Shown one piece after another: positions 17,549 through 27,628 of a stretch of 64,000 nt of DNA. The notes below the pieces were generated by a model. That model was not told the origin of the DNA and made no database searches. It saw only the letters and a program-made list of their open reading frames with translations. The stretch is from Labia minor (lineage: Eukaryota > Arthropoda > Insecta > Dermaptera > Spongiphoridae), in contig OY720350.1 in NCBI GenBank assembly GCA_963082975.1, positions 23,469,875 through 23,533,874 of the forward strand, written 5' to 3'. Each line of letters opens with the position of its first letter. Within the stretch, counting starts at the first letter, position 1. Position numbers and translations under genes: made by a program.

Positions 17549-19205
17549 GTGAAAACTTCTTTAGCGGCGTTGAGCACTTTTGCGGGATGGGGAAAAAGTA
17601 TAGAATTCGCGTGACCGACCGGCCGACCGACCGACCGATATACGCATGCGCAATACGCCAGAATGTTAGACACTAAACTTCTGATACATTCTTTACAAAA
17701 TTTTACATATTATTATTTATATTTACATTAATAATCAGTATTACTAAATTATGTATATATAAAATAAAATATTTTAATATATTATTATGTGTTAAATTAT
17801 ATTAAATTAATTTCTAATATATTTATATAATTTAAAATTAATTTCAGAATATTTATATATATATATTAAATTATATACTATATATAATATATTATATAAT
17901 ATATATTTTAATAAATTAATTTTTAAATATGTGTGTGTGTGTGTGTGACCGTAAAAATAAAGATATATGTTTGATAATTTTTCACAGGATTAATAATTGT
18001 ATAAAACTGCTATATATAGAATTTCAGATTGATAGAATCGCTGAAAGTACCAGAATTAATTTTTTAACACTGGAAATCTCACGCGCCAACACGTGACGTG
18101 GTGCCATCAACAAAGAGCCAAACACTCCACTATCCACTCGACTATCTCGCAAATTTGAATTTGATTAAATAATATTTATTAATTTAAATTAAATTAAATT
18201 AATTAAATTATAAATTAATAAATATTATTTATAACATCAAAATCATCAAAATCTCAACATCGAAAATTGAATTGCTGAAAGTACCAGAATTAATTTTTTA
18301 ACACTGGAAATCTCACGCGCCAACACGTGACGTGGTGCCATCAAAAAAGAGCCAAACTTTCGCTGGTTTAATAAATATTATTTATTAATTTATAATTTAA
18401 TTAATTTAATTTAATTTAAATTAATAAATATTATTTAATCAAATTCAAATTTGCGAGATATGCTGAATATGCTTTTAAATAAAAAAAATTTCAATAAAGT
18501 AATTGGAATTATTAATATTAAGAATCAATAAATAAATTTATTAAATATACATTTAAACATGTAAATTAATCTATATATAAATTTAATAAATATTCAAACA
18601 ATAATTGAAACAATATAAATAAAACGATTCAATATTTTACTTACATTGTGATTTATATTTTTATTTTTATTACAACTATTATTATGGGTATGTTATTTTT
18701 GGCAGTTTAAAAAAAATTAAAAATATTAATAAAATTTATCAAAATAATAAGTTGAAAAGATTTCCAATTATTTTTATTTATTTATTGTAAATTTTTCAAT
18801 GTAACCATGGTAACCATAAATAGACTTTTACCAAAATATTACTAATTAAATTAATTTTGGATAAATTAATTTTGGATTTAACTACACTAAAACCTTCCCT
18901 GGGACCCCCACAACAATCCCTGAAAGTTTCATCGCAATCGGACGGGTAGTTTTTGAGTATTTGACAGACACACACATAGACAGACAGACATATATATATA
19001 TATTCATACACATCGTATTTTTAATATTTTTGTAATAATAATCAGTTTGCTGAAAAAAATAATTATGAATTTTATATATATATATATACGTATATAAATT
19101 TCATTTTTCTCGTGAAGCTGGTGCGCATTCCGTCTGCTTTCAAATTTCTTACGCACAAGTTTTCATTTCTGTCGGCCACTCCCACGACTGCCAATTCGAC
19201 TTTTA
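17549..19205. repeat. 1.66-kb repeat RepE, copy 1 (contains RepA-like parts and an 80-bp hairpin)
   Basis: Matches 27629-29636 almost throughout, from TGAAGTGAAAACTTCTTTAG to CTGCCAATTCGACTTTTT. It contains TATACGCATGCGCAATACG, a GT microsatellite and two RepA-type blocks (CACGCGCCAACACGTGACGT). A perfect inverted repeat of about 76-80 bp (18149-18224 and 18379-18454) surrounds the second block. The end near 19100-19200, read on the minus strand, holds an open stretch (VELAVVGVADR...) with a coding look. I found no transposase or RT and cannot classify it. Confidence 0.75.
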
Positions 19206-19206
19206 T

Positions 19207-19507
19207 TTATCACCATCAGATATGTTCATACACGTGGATGATGCAGTTTTGACACTACTCTTGTCACTAAGAAATTATGAATTGCTCTTCTAATGGAAGC
19301 TAATAAGAATAAGCGCAAAACAAACGGTGAGTAGAATTATGAATACAATATCATTTGAAAATAATCCAGATATATTTAATATTTCATTTGAGTAGATTTC
19401 CAATATGAATTATTCCAGGAAAACCTTATTTCATAATATTCTTTGTTTTCCAGGGAGTGAAGACGATTCTGTTGAAGAGTTTGTCGATACCATTATCTAC
19501 CACCATT
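19207..19507 (+). CDS. First two exons of an unidentified small-exon gene
   Basis: ATG at 19293 opens MEANKNKRKTN and meets GTGAGT (19327). After a TTTTCCAG acceptor (19453) the frame continues in phase for 54 bases as GSEDDSVEEFVDTIIYHH and ends at GTAAGT (19508). Two consensus introns with matching phase make this more than chance. The product is not recognised. A basic start followed by an acidic run and EEFV is faintly like the N-terminus of HP1-type chromo proteins, but no chromodomain follows within view. No third exon was found before the RTE relics at 19880, so the gene is partial or broken. A decayed duplicate lies at 17324-17480. Confidence 0.4.
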
Positions 19508-19513
19508 GTAAGT

Positions 19514-19879
19514 ATTGTACTATATGTATTTATATATTTAATTTTTAATATTTTATAGTATATTATAGTATATAACAAGATATTTGAATTTCATCATATT
19601 AAAAATTAGTTTTTAGATCTTGGTTGAGAAATTTTTTTCAATTCTTTATATTTATACATGTATTTCTCCTTTAATATAATGCTAATTATTTTTAGTATTA
19701 AATCAGTTTAATTATAATTTATTTAATTTTAATTATTGCTATATATATATATATATATATACTTAATGTATAATATTTAAAATAAAAATTTTAAATATAG
19801 TGAACACTAATGGCAATAGATGGCGCGATATGTATTAAATCGGGATAATATTTTTTCAAAAATATCTATCTATCTATCT
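19514..19879. other. AT-rich spacer
   Basis: Intron or intergenic DNA with an AT dinucleotide run (19740-19762), ending in (ATCT)n at 19862-19882, which is the reversed tail of the RTE-like element that follows. No gene seen. Confidence 0.5.
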
Positions 19880-19983
19880 ATCTCTGTGGCTCTACGGAAC
19901 TCGAAAGTTCTTGACCGGAGCAACCACACTTTCCAAGTATCCCTATTCTAAGCCACAACCCTCCAATCCCTACCCTCTCCCAT
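19880..19983 (-). mobile_element. 3' end scrap of an RTE-like element
   Basis: CTGTGGCTCTACGGAACTC, GAAAGTTCTTG and CCACAACCCTCCAATCCC recur at 47308, 54.9-55.1 kb, 56.9 kb and 60640. Together with the GATA-type tail they mark the 3' terminus of one non-LTR family, here on the minus strand. Confidence 0.65.
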
Positions 19984-20402
19984 TTTCAAAAATATATAAA
20001 ATTTATATAATTAATATTAATATTTCTTAATGATGATAGTTTTGAAAAACTGTAGAGGAAATAATTATTTTTCAAATAATAACAGTTTTGCTGCCCTTTA
20101 TTTTATTTTAAATACCTATTCGAATATATTTAGTTAAAATAATCTCCTGAAATTCTTCTAAAGATACACAACAAAATTTTAAAAAGAACTTAAGCGAATT
20201 TTTCATTTGAATTAACTTGTAAATTTTATGAAATATAAAGAGAATCACGTTTATTTTAACTTTGAGCTATGCTACAAATAATGTAAATGTAAATCTAGAG
20301 AAAGAAGATAATTAATAATAAATATAATTAGGATTAGAGTATAATCTACAGATTTCGGTTAATTTGAAATTTTGTTCAGTAAATAATTATTTATTTGAAA
20401 TT
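19984..20402. other. AT-rich spacer
   Basis: Plain AT-rich sequence. No ORF, repeat structure or RNA gene that I can support. Confidence 0.5.
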
Positions 20403-21296
20403 ATTTCAATTCTATTCACTTTAAGCCCGATATTTCTTACAAAAATTTTCTTGACGTTAGGTTTATTGTCATTAGCACGGTCGACAATCATGATTTTGGT
20501 TTTACTTTGATTGATCTTTAGTCCTAACTCTTCACTTACTCGTTCAAGTTTTCCAAGTAGCTGAACTAATTCCTCTTCCGAGTTGGCGAGCAGGGCAGTA
20601 TCATCCGCATATCTTAAATCAGTTATTTTACCCCTCCCACAGAAACTTCACCATCCCAGCCCTCCAGAACCCTCCGCATGACATATTCCCCATATATGTT
20701 GAAGAGAATCGGCGACAAAATACATCCCTGACGCACACCCTTGCCTACATTAAACTCCTTCGACAGGCTGTTCTCAATCCTAACCACCCCGGAGTTGTTT
20801 TCGTATAGACTCTTTATTAATGTTATTAAATGTATGGGAACGCCCATACTTTCCAGAATCATCCAGAGCTTCGCCATTGTAAGCTGTCAAATGCTTTGCA
20901 GTAGTCTACAAAGCAAAAATAAACTGGGTGATAATATTCTCTCGCTTTTTCAATTATCAGTCTTATGTTTAAAATTTGTTCTCGGGTTCCCTTTCCTTTT
21001 ACAAAACCAGTCTGATTAGGTGGAATCTGCCAGGCAATATAGTGCTTCAGTCATTCATGAATGATAGAAAGCAACACTTTACTAGCATGAGGTATTAAAG
21101 CGATAAGTCTGTAATTATCACAAATGTTTTTGGGTCCTTTTTTATGGAATGGGACAAAAATTGAGCGGACCCAGTCATCAGGCCATTTTCCAGTATCCCA
21201 CACTCTATTACAAATATCTCCAATTCTTGATATTCCTATGTCTCCCATGCCTTTCAAGATCTCTGATGTAATTTGATCTGATCCGGGAGATTTACC
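20403..21296 (-). pseudogene. Reverse transcriptase fragment of an RTE/CR1-like retrotransposon
   Basis: Minus-strand frames, interrupted by stops and frameshifts, give successive RT blocks: DQITSEILK, PDDWVRSIFVPFHKKG with NYRLIALIPHASKV, a VGKGVRQGCILSPILFN block, and RYADDTALLANSEEEL with GLKINQSKTKIMIV downstream. YADD is the catalytic box (about 20587-20616). The endonuclease and both ends are missing. The 5' side stops abruptly at 21296, where a gypsy LTR scrap is joined. It is a dead relic. Confidence 0.85.
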
Positions 21297-21399
21297 TGTA
21301 GCGTCACAAGAATACCAACAGATGGCGTGCGCATAAACGAAACGTTTATATAGATAGTAACATTTGTGAAATATGTGTATATGTATATGAGTATATCAA
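21297..21399 (+). repeat. Truncated gypsy LTR, inverted relative to the 22638-27306 element
   Basis: Starts TGTAGCGTCACAAGAATACC and runs through the same sequence as the LTRs of the downstream element, but on the plus strand, ending after GAGTATATCAAA. About 100 of 160 bp remain. It joins an RT relic on one side and the NonA-like pseudogene on the other. Confidence 0.85.
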
Positions 21400-22637
21400 A
21401 TTTTTGTCCATCAATTTCTTGATTTTCTGAAAGCTGTGATTCCAGGCTTTCAATGGTCACTAGCAGATTCTCATGGTCAGAATGAGATCGTTTTCTACTT
21501 TGTTTATCGACTGAATTATACCAGTATCCTCCAACGTCGTATTCTCCTCTATGACCTACTCCATGGTTGGCAGCATCATGAGGCGAGTCATGATGTTGTT
21601 AAGAAGAAACAGCCTTCTTTACACCGGCGCAATGCCATGGCTGCTCCAGGTTTACGAGCAAATTCCACTATTCCTTCACCAGTTGATTTGCTTCGTTCAT
21701 CAGTGATAACAATAGCTCTTTCAACCTCGCCAAAAACACCAAATGCTTTTTCAAGAAGTTCATTGGTAACCCATTGATTAAGATTTTTAACTTTTACTAT
21801 TTGACTTAAAGGTGCAAACCGTACTTTTAATTAACGATTTTTACGAAGAGTACCATCTAATTCACGTTTAGCCTTTTCAGCATTAGCTCGGTAATCCATT
21901 CGGATAAAAGCAAAATTCTTTTCTTTGTTTACAAAAAGCTCTGCAAACTCTCCATAAGGTTTAAATAATTCTTTTATTTCCTCTTCAGTTATATCATTGG
22001 TAAGATTACCAATATAGAGACGACAACGTCCATTAATTTTTTTTTCTTTTCGTTCCGATTGAGGAATATCATGAGTGGGTCCAGAAAGAGCAGAAATTCT
22101 CTCATTGAACCTATCGTCTTGATTTCTTTGACCCCTATCTTCTCTGGAAACTCCACCGCCTGTCTCTTGATGGGCACCAGTTAAAGGAGCATTCCCTCTA
22201 AAGCGTTTAATTCCACCTCTAGTGCCTCTACGATGGTTTTTATCATCATCATCTCCAGTATCTTCATTAGCCATCATCTCTTTCTTTATATCTGGATATG
22301 GTCTGCCCATTTGCCCTCCTCGTGAATCTCTTCCAGAAAAACGATTTCTTGGACCCATTCCTCCACCTCGACCGCCTCGATTTGGTGGAGTAGAATGGTT
22401 GTTGTGTGGCGGCTTATCATTTGTCGTGCCGTTAGCATTATCTCTTTGCACCTCAGGTTTCTTTTCAGCTCCTCCTTCAGCCTCCATTAAAAATGTATAA
22501 TTATTTAATAAAATTTAATGGAGAATAAAAGTAGAGATTAATCAATAATCACTCAAGGAAAAGAAAGGACGCTATCAATGAAGATGAAATGCAATAGTGA
22601 CGCTCTTTTTAACCATACAAGGATGATGAACCGATGA
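21400..22637 (-). pseudogene. Processed pseudogene of a NonA/NONO (DBHS) RNA-binding protein
   Basis: ATG at 22487 opens 218 codons: an RGG/Gly-Arg-rich start, an acidic patch, then a canonical RRM1 with RNP-2 LYIGNL and RNP-1 NFAFIRMD. After TAA (21833-21831) the same frame carries the DBHS RRM2 ([36 protein letters not shown]) up to about 21600, where it stops again and leaves the family pattern. DBHS proteins act in nuclear RNA processing and paraspeckle-like complexes. The lack of introns, the in-frame stop and the missing NOPS/coiled-coil part show a retrocopy, not the parental gene. 22490-22637 looks like its 5' UTR, running up to the LTR edge. Confidence 0.85.
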
Positions 22638-22797
22638 ATTTAGCAGTGTAATTACAATGGATATACTGCTTGGTCAAAACCTTGGTGAATTTATTTTGAT
22701 ATACTCATATACATATACACATATTTCACAATGTTACTATCTATATAAACGTTCCGTTTATGCGCACGCCATCTGTTGGTATTCTTGTGACGCTACA
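22638..22797 (-). repeat. 3' LTR of the minus-strand gypsy element
   Basis: On the minus strand it starts TGTAGCGTCACAAG and ends near ACTGCTAAAT. The integrase frame runs into it and stops at 22743-22741. The left boundary could be one or two bases off. Confidence 0.88.
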
Positions 22798-24045
22798 TAA
22801 CTCCCCTCCTAGTAACTTGGTTACGATACTAGGTTGTAGTAGCGTCTCACTTTTCACTGCACTCACGAGCTTGTCTGGGAACTTGACTCTTCGCCCTGAT
22901 CTTGTTCTGATGATGTTATCTTTCGGTGGTGTTGATGCATTGTCGGTCTGATTTGTCCCATTATACTCGGGTAAACTATTGTCTTCCGCCAATGTGAATG
23001 CTGGTTTGAGGCGGTCGATGTTGATGGTTTGTTTCCCTTTTTGAGTTTGTATCTCGAATGTTTTTTTGTTTCGCGAGATGATTTTGAAAGGACCGTCGTA
23101 GGTTGGTTGTAGGGGTTTTCTTATTGCGTCGTGTCTCACAAAGACGAGTTCACATTCATTAAGAGCTGGGTGTATGAAGGGTTTGATTTTTGTGTGATGT
23201 TCTGTTGGGATTGGTTTGAGGCTTTGCATGTGATCTTTTAATTTTATCACGTATGAAGGAATGTCAGGATTAATTTTGGTTGCGTCTAGAAAATCGCATG
23301 GGAGTTTGATAGAAGAACCGAAAACCATTTCCGCGGGTGTGACTTTGTCTTTTCCGATGACGTATGAGCGGAGCCCCATTAAAACTAATGGCAGCTTAGG
23401 GACCCAATTTTCGGTCAATTGGCATTTTAAAGCTGATTTGAGCTGACGGTGCCAGCGTTCAATCTTGCCGTTTGCTGCGGGATGGTATGCTGTGGTCTTT
23501 TGGTGTTGTATTCCCATTGACTTAGCTAATTGTTTGAACAGTTCAGATTCGAATTGCCTGCCTCTATCTGTTGTAATGGTGTCAGGAATTCCGTAACGGG
23601 AAAACCAATTTGAGACTAAGGCTTTAGCTACAGTTTCTGCTGTGATATCCGGTATAGGAATGGCTTCCGGCCACCTTGTGAAACGGTCTATCATGGTTAG
23701 AAGGTAACGGAAACCTTCAGATGTAGGTAGCGGTCCAACAAGATCTATGTTAATGTGGCTAAATCTTGCCTCTGGTGTCTGGTAGGTGCCGATTTCGCTG
23801 TTGGTGTGTCTAGTTACCTTGCTTCGCTGACAAGGAATACACGTTGATGCCCAACGCTTGATGTCTTTTTCCATTGAAGGCCACACATATCTTTTTTTTA
23901 TCATTTCGACCGATGCCTTTACTCCTGGATGTGCCAAGTTGTGCACAGATCGAAATATATCTTGTCTGTAAATTGGAGGTATGTATGGTCTTACATTTTC
24001 TTGTGACATGTCGCAAACGAGTGACTTGCCGTTTTTCTGTAGCAT
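22741..24045 (-). CDS. Integrase part of gypsy Pol (434 aa, downstream of the premature stop)
   Basis: Continues in the same frame as the gag-pol ORF after its TAA (24108-24106); the first ATG is at 24045. An HHCC zinc domain (H35, H39, C69, C72) precedes the DDE core: D101 (INIDLVGP), D160 (TITTDRG) and E196 (NGKIERWH), with 35 residues between the last two. A C-terminal DNA-binding tail follows (YDGPFKI), then an acidic/Thr-rich end that runs into the LTR. The catalytic residues are intact. Without the stop this would be part of one polyprotein, so in its present state it is unlikely to be made. Confidence 0.88.
   Translation of the reverse strand: MLQKNGKSLVCDMSQENVRPYIPPIYRQDIFRSVHNLAHPGVKASVEMIKKRYVWPSMEKDIKRWASTCIPCQRSKVTRHTNSEIGTYQTPEARFSHINIDLVGPLPTSEGFRYLLTMIDRFTRWPEAIPIPDITAETVAKALVSNWFSRYGIPDTITTDRGRQFESELFKQLAKSMGIQHQKTTAYHPAANGKIERWHRQLKSALKCQLTENWVPKLPLVLMGLRSYVIGKDKVTPAEMVFGSSIKLPCDFLDATKINPDIPSYVIKLKDHMQSLKPIPTEHHTKIKPFIHPALNECELVFVRHDAIRKPLQPTYDGPFKIISRNKKTFEIQTQKGKQTINIDRLKPAFTLAEDNSLPEYNGTNQTDNASTPPKDNIIRTRSGRRVKFPDKLVSAVKSETLLQPSIVTKLLGGELCSVTRIPTDGVRINGTFI
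22798..22812 (-). other. Polypurine tract of the minus-strand gypsy element
   Basis: On the minus strand CTAGGAGGGGAGTTA directly precedes the LTR start TGTAGCG. Confidence 0.75.
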
Positions 24046-24105
24046 TTTTGTTAGCTGAAGTGATGTGTTGGATTGTGTCAGTTGTTTTAATGTTTCGTCT
24101 GTTTC

Positions 24106-26658
24106 TTAAGCTATTGCTATGTCTTCTAGTGATATGTGAGATGGGGTCTCTATGGAAGCAATTCTAGAACAGGCATCCGCTGCTACGTTACTCTCACCTT
24201 CCGTAAAGCGGATGTCTGTTGTGAATTGTGCGATATAGCTGGTTTGTCTTAACTGTCTTGGTGACGATTTTTCCGGGCGTTGGTTGAAAACATACGTCAG
24301 TGGTTTGTGGTCGGTGTAAATTGGAAAATCTCTACCTTCCAGTATGTGTTGAAAATGTTTGATTGCTGCGTATGCTGCCAGTAGTTCTCTGTCGTATGTA
24401 GAGTACTTTTTTTGAGCATCGTTGAGTTTTTGTGAAAAGATTGCTAATGGCTCGAGTTGACTGTTACGTTTTTGGTGCAATGCGGCACCTATGGCGAAAT
24501 CTGAAGCGTCCACCATCAATACCAAAGGTAAGTCTGGTGCCGGATGAACTAATAATGTAGCTTGCGAAAGACTTTCCTTTAAGTTGTTGAAAGCTTCAAT
24601 CTCCTCTGTGGACCAATTGATTTTTCGTTTGTCGTTCTTTTTAGCCCCCTTTAAGTGATGTAATAGAGGTACTTGTTTGTGAGCCATCTGTGGAACCGCT
24701 CTTCGATAAAAATTTATTAGACCTAGAAAACGGCGTAAATCTTGGATGGTATCTGGTAGTGGATACGTCTTGATTGCTTCCGTTCTGTCTTCTAGCGGTT
24801 GTATGCCTTTTGTTGAGATTGTATATCCCAGGAATGGTATCTCTTCTTTGCCGAACATACTCTTGTTAAGATTTATATTGATGTTATGCTCACTTAATCT
24901 TTTGAAGAGTATGTGTAGATGATTTTTCTGTTCTTCTTCGTTTGTTGATGCGATGAGTATGTCATCAATATAACAGAAAACGAAGTCGAGATCTCTTAGT
25001 ATTGAATCGATGTACCTTTGGAATGATTGAGCAGCATTCCTGAGACCGAATGGAAGTTTCAAAAATTCGAAAAGTCCGAACGGTGTAGTTACCGCTGTCT
25101 TGTGGATGTCATCTGGGTGTACTGGGATGTGGTGATAGGCTCGAATTAAGTCTATTTTTGAGAATATTTTCTTGTTGTCCAATTGGCTGTTGAAGTCTTG
25201 TAGATTCGGAATTGGGTATCTATCGGGTATCGACAAGTTGTTGAGAGCTCTGTAGTCGCCGCAAGGGCGCCAAGATCCGTCCTTCTTGTGCACCATGTGA
25301 AGTGGACTTGACCAAGAACTCTTAGATGGTCGACAGATTCCAATCTTCATCATTTGTTGGAATTCTTCTTTAGCCCATTGGAGTTTGTCGGGAGGCAGTC
25401 TTCGAGGTTTTGCTGACACTGGATGGCCTTTGGTCTGTATTGTATGGCTGACGTCTATGATGGGGCTAGCAAAATGCAAGTCTTCCTTCGTAAGCTTGGG
25501 AAACTTTTTAATGATGTCGGCATAATTCTGTTGTGGAGGGATTGAACTTACTGTGTCGATGTTATAGACTTGCCTGGTGCCGCATTTGGTTGAAAGTGTG
25601 GTAGTGCTATCCAACACTCTTTTCTTCTTGAGATCGATCAGTAAGTTGTAGTGTTTGAGGAAGTCTGCTCCTATGATAGGTGAGCTTACTTCGGCTATGG
25701 TGAAATTCCACGGAAATATTCTTTTGAGGGACACATCGATGTTAAGTAGTTTTTCCCCATAGGTGTTGATTGTCGTTCCGTTTGCCGCATAAAGTTTCTT
25801 TTTGTGAAGGTTGTACTTGCTGTTTTTCTGGGCCGGTATCACCGAGATGTCCGCTCCTGAGTCGATGAGAAATGTCATTCTGTATTTCTTGTCTCGGATG
25901 AATAAGCGACTCGATTTGGGCCCGTTGACATTGGTCGCGGACAACGTCGGGCCTGGTAGTTTGGGATATTCCTGAAGTTGCAAGGTTTTGTGCACTTCCG
26001 TTTTGTGAAACCAACAGATCGTGTAGGTTGCGTTTCTTCTCCTGGAGTTGGACCTTGCTCGCAGCATGGAGACCTCCTCTGAGAGTGCGAGGATGTGTTT
26101 TTCCAGGCGCGAGAATCTGCTGTCCTCCGGGTCTGGCTCTGAAATTTTATAGAGTTGTTTTTCTGTTGTGTGTTCTAATATTTTGTCGGCCATGGTTGCG
26201 ATGTCGTTCAGTTTGTCACTGCTGGCGGCCAGAATGGCTTTTGCGTTGGACGGCATGTTCTGTAAGAATATTGTTCTTAAGAAGTCGTCTGTTATCTGGT
26301 TATTTGCCAGAGTCCTCATTTCCCGAAGTAGCTGAGTTGGCTTTTTGTCTCCGAGTTCTAATTCGTTAAGCAGTTTTGTTGCCTTCCGGAAGTTGGAATC
26401 CTCGAATTCTTTGGTAAGCTCTTTCTTCAGATCCGTGTAAGGTGTTGTTGTTAGTGGCCTAATTAAAAAATCGGAGATGGTTTCTGCGATGTCTTCTTCG
26501 AGGGATGCGATTACGTGGTGGTATTGTGTTTCCTCATTTGTAATGCCCGCCAGTTTGAATTGTGATTCCAACTTTTGGAACCACATTGCGACATTTCTCT
26601 TCCATATTGGGGGAATTTTTACTGTCACTTTTGAAATGGTTGACGATTCTTCTGCCAT
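24106..26658 (-). CDS. Gypsy Gag-protease-RT-RNase H polyprotein (850 aa, ends at premature TAA)
   Basis: ATG at 26658 (MAEESSTISK). Residues 1-~215 are Gag; the expected Cys/His stretch after CWFHK is shortened (residues ~215-232), as if a small in-frame deletion removed it. Protease active site DSGAD is at 266-270. Reverse transcriptase spans ~410-600 with YIDD at 563-566. RNase H follows with VDASDFAIG (~720) and YTDHKPLTY (~800). TAA at 24108-24106 ends the ORF, but the same frame continues into integrase. Compared with the usual single ORF of this lineage, the copy has one nonsense mutation and a weakened nucleocapsid motif, and is probably inactive although little decayed. Confidence 0.9.
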   Translation of the reverse strand: MAEESSTISKVTVKIPPIWKRNVAMWFQKLESQFKLAGITNEETQYHHVIASLEEDIAETISDFLIRPLTTTPYTDLKKELTKEFEDSNFRKATKLLNELELGDKKPTQLLREMRTLANNQITDDFLRTIFLQNMPSNAKAILAASSDKLNDIATMADKILEHTTEKQLYKISEPDPEDSRFSRLEKHILALSEEVSMLRARSNSRRRNATYTICWFHKTEVHKTLQLQEYPKLPGPTLSATNVNGPKSSRLFIRDKKYRMTFLIDSGADISVIPAQKNSKYNLHKKKLYAANGTTINTYGEKLLNIDVSLKRIFPWNFTIAEVSSPIIGADFLKHYNLLIDLKKKRVLDSTTTLSTKCGTRQVYNIDTVSSIPPQQNYADIIKKFPKLTKEDLHFASPIIDVSHTIQTKGHPVSAKPRRLPPDKLQWAKEEFQQMMKIGICRPSKSSWSSPLHMVHKKDGSWRPCGDYRALNNLSIPDRYPIPNLQDFNSQLDNKKIFSKIDLIRAYHHIPVHPDDIHKTAVTTPFGLFEFLKLPFGLRNAAQSFQRYIDSILRDLDFVFCYIDDILIASTNEEEQKNHLHILFKRLSEHNININLNKSMFGKEEIPFLGYTISTKGIQPLEDRTEAIKTYPLPDTIQDLRRFLGLINFYRRAVPQMAHKQVPLLHHLKGAKKNDKRKINWSTEEIEAFNNLKESLSQATLLVHPAPDLPLVLMVDASDFAIGAALHQKRNSQLEPLAIFSQKLNDAQKKYSTYDRELLAAYAAIKHFQHILEGRDFPIYTDHKPLTYVFNQRPEKSSPRQLRQTSYIAQFTTDIRFTEGESNVAADACSRIASIETPSHISLEDIAIA

Positions 26659-27126
26659 TTTGGAAAAAGTTTGGGATGTTATAAGGGCGGGTATATTTAG
26701 AGTGGTTCTGTCGTCAAGTTCGAGGTCGGAAGGGGGATGAGGAAGGCGTCGATTTGAGGCCGGGGTGAGGACGATGAAGGTGATGTCGAGTTCGAGGTCG
26801 GGGTGTTGGCGTTGATGATACCGTTAGATATGATGACGACGATGGCTGTGGTGATGACGTCCGGGTTGACGGCGTTGATAACGATGCGGTGGTGATGACG
26901 TCCGGAATGACGGCGTTGATAATAATACGGTGGTGATGACGTCCAGAATGACGGCGTTGGTTGATGCGGTGGTGAGATGATCCGGGGAGGTGATGACGAT
27001 GAACTGGAGAAGGATCGGTTTTTGTTGGAGACGCCCTCAGAGTTTATTAAACTGGTTCCAACAAAAGGTCCGTCGGGAAGGGGCGATTTACTGGAGACAC
27101 TCCCAGGGTCTATTGAACCGGTTCCA
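26659..27126 (-). other. Gypsy leader with 41-bp tandem repeats
   Basis: Between the start codon and primer-binding site the sequence is GC-richer and carries three GTGGTGATGACGTCC... units at 26848, 26889 and 26930 (period 41 bp). A second, longer doublet follows (GGAGAC.CCCTC.GAGT.TATT at about 27030 and 27090). No coding capacity is evident. Confidence 0.7.
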
Positions 27127-27145
27127 GATCACGTCGGGGTCACCA
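27127..27145 (-). other. Primer-binding site of the minus-strand gypsy element
   Basis: On the minus strand TGGTGACCCCGACGTGATC follows the 5' LTR directly. TGG matches a tRNA CCA end, and this form is common in arthropod Mag/412-like gypsy elements. The tRNA is not assigned. Confidence 0.8.
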
Positions 27146-27306
27146 ATTTAGCAGTGTAATTACAATGGATATACTGCTTGGTCAAAACCTTGGTGAATTT
27201 ATTTTGATATACTCATATACATATACACATATTTCACAAATGTTACTATCTATATAAACGTTCCGTTTATGCGCACGCCATCTGTTGGTATTCTTGTGAC
27301 ACTGCA
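27146..27306 (-). repeat. 5' LTR of the minus-strand gypsy element
   Basis: About 161 bp, matching 22638-22797 with a few differences (for example GTCACAAG preceded by TGCAGT instead of TGTAGC). Confidence 0.88.
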
Positions 27307-27628
27307 TACCGTTCTTTATTTTTACGGTCACTTTAGAGGAAAAAAATCAAAACGTTGTAGGTAATGATCCTCTTCCGGTTGAGCAACATTTCTCAAAAGT
27401 TGATAGAAAACTATGAATTTTGAATAATGCCCGTATACCAAATTTCATCATTCTAGCTCAAACCGTTTTTGCGTAATCTTGGTTACATACATACACACAC
27501 AGACTTTTTTCTCAACCTTAGTGAAAATGATTCAGGAACCTTCAAAACGTATAAAAACATCAAAATCTCAACATCGAAAATTTTCGTGATCGCAATACTA
27601 TCTCTGGCGAGTTAGTAAAAATGAGATT
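27307..27628 (-). repeat. RepA repeat, truncated
   Basis: Reversed RepA: TTTTTACGGTCACTTTAGAGG, CAAAACGTTGTAGGTAATGA, CAAATTTCATCATTCTAGC, ACTATCTCTGGCGAGTTAGT at the end. The gypsy element abuts its left side, cutting off the other half. Confidence 0.75.

Larger units (their letters stand above)
22638..27306 (-). mobile_element. Mag/412-like gypsy retrotransposon, nearly complete
   Basis: Minus-strand element of about 4.67 kb with short LTRs (~160 bp; 22638-22797 and 27146-27306), a primer-binding site, a purine tract, and one long gag-pol frame broken by a single TAA. The LTRs differ at only a few positions by eye. I found no target duplication: the right flank is a RepA repeat and the left flank is the NonA pseudogene, so one side may have recombined. 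The order gag, protease, reverse transcriptase, RNase H, integrase is that of gypsy (Metaviridae); there is no env. Confidence 0.93.

Noticed and set aside
20741..21019. Plus-strand 92-codon ORF
   Set aside because: Shadow of the minus-strand RT relic.
26028..26369. Plus-strand Cys/Arg-rich 113-codon ORF
   Set aside because: Shadow of the gypsy gag region.
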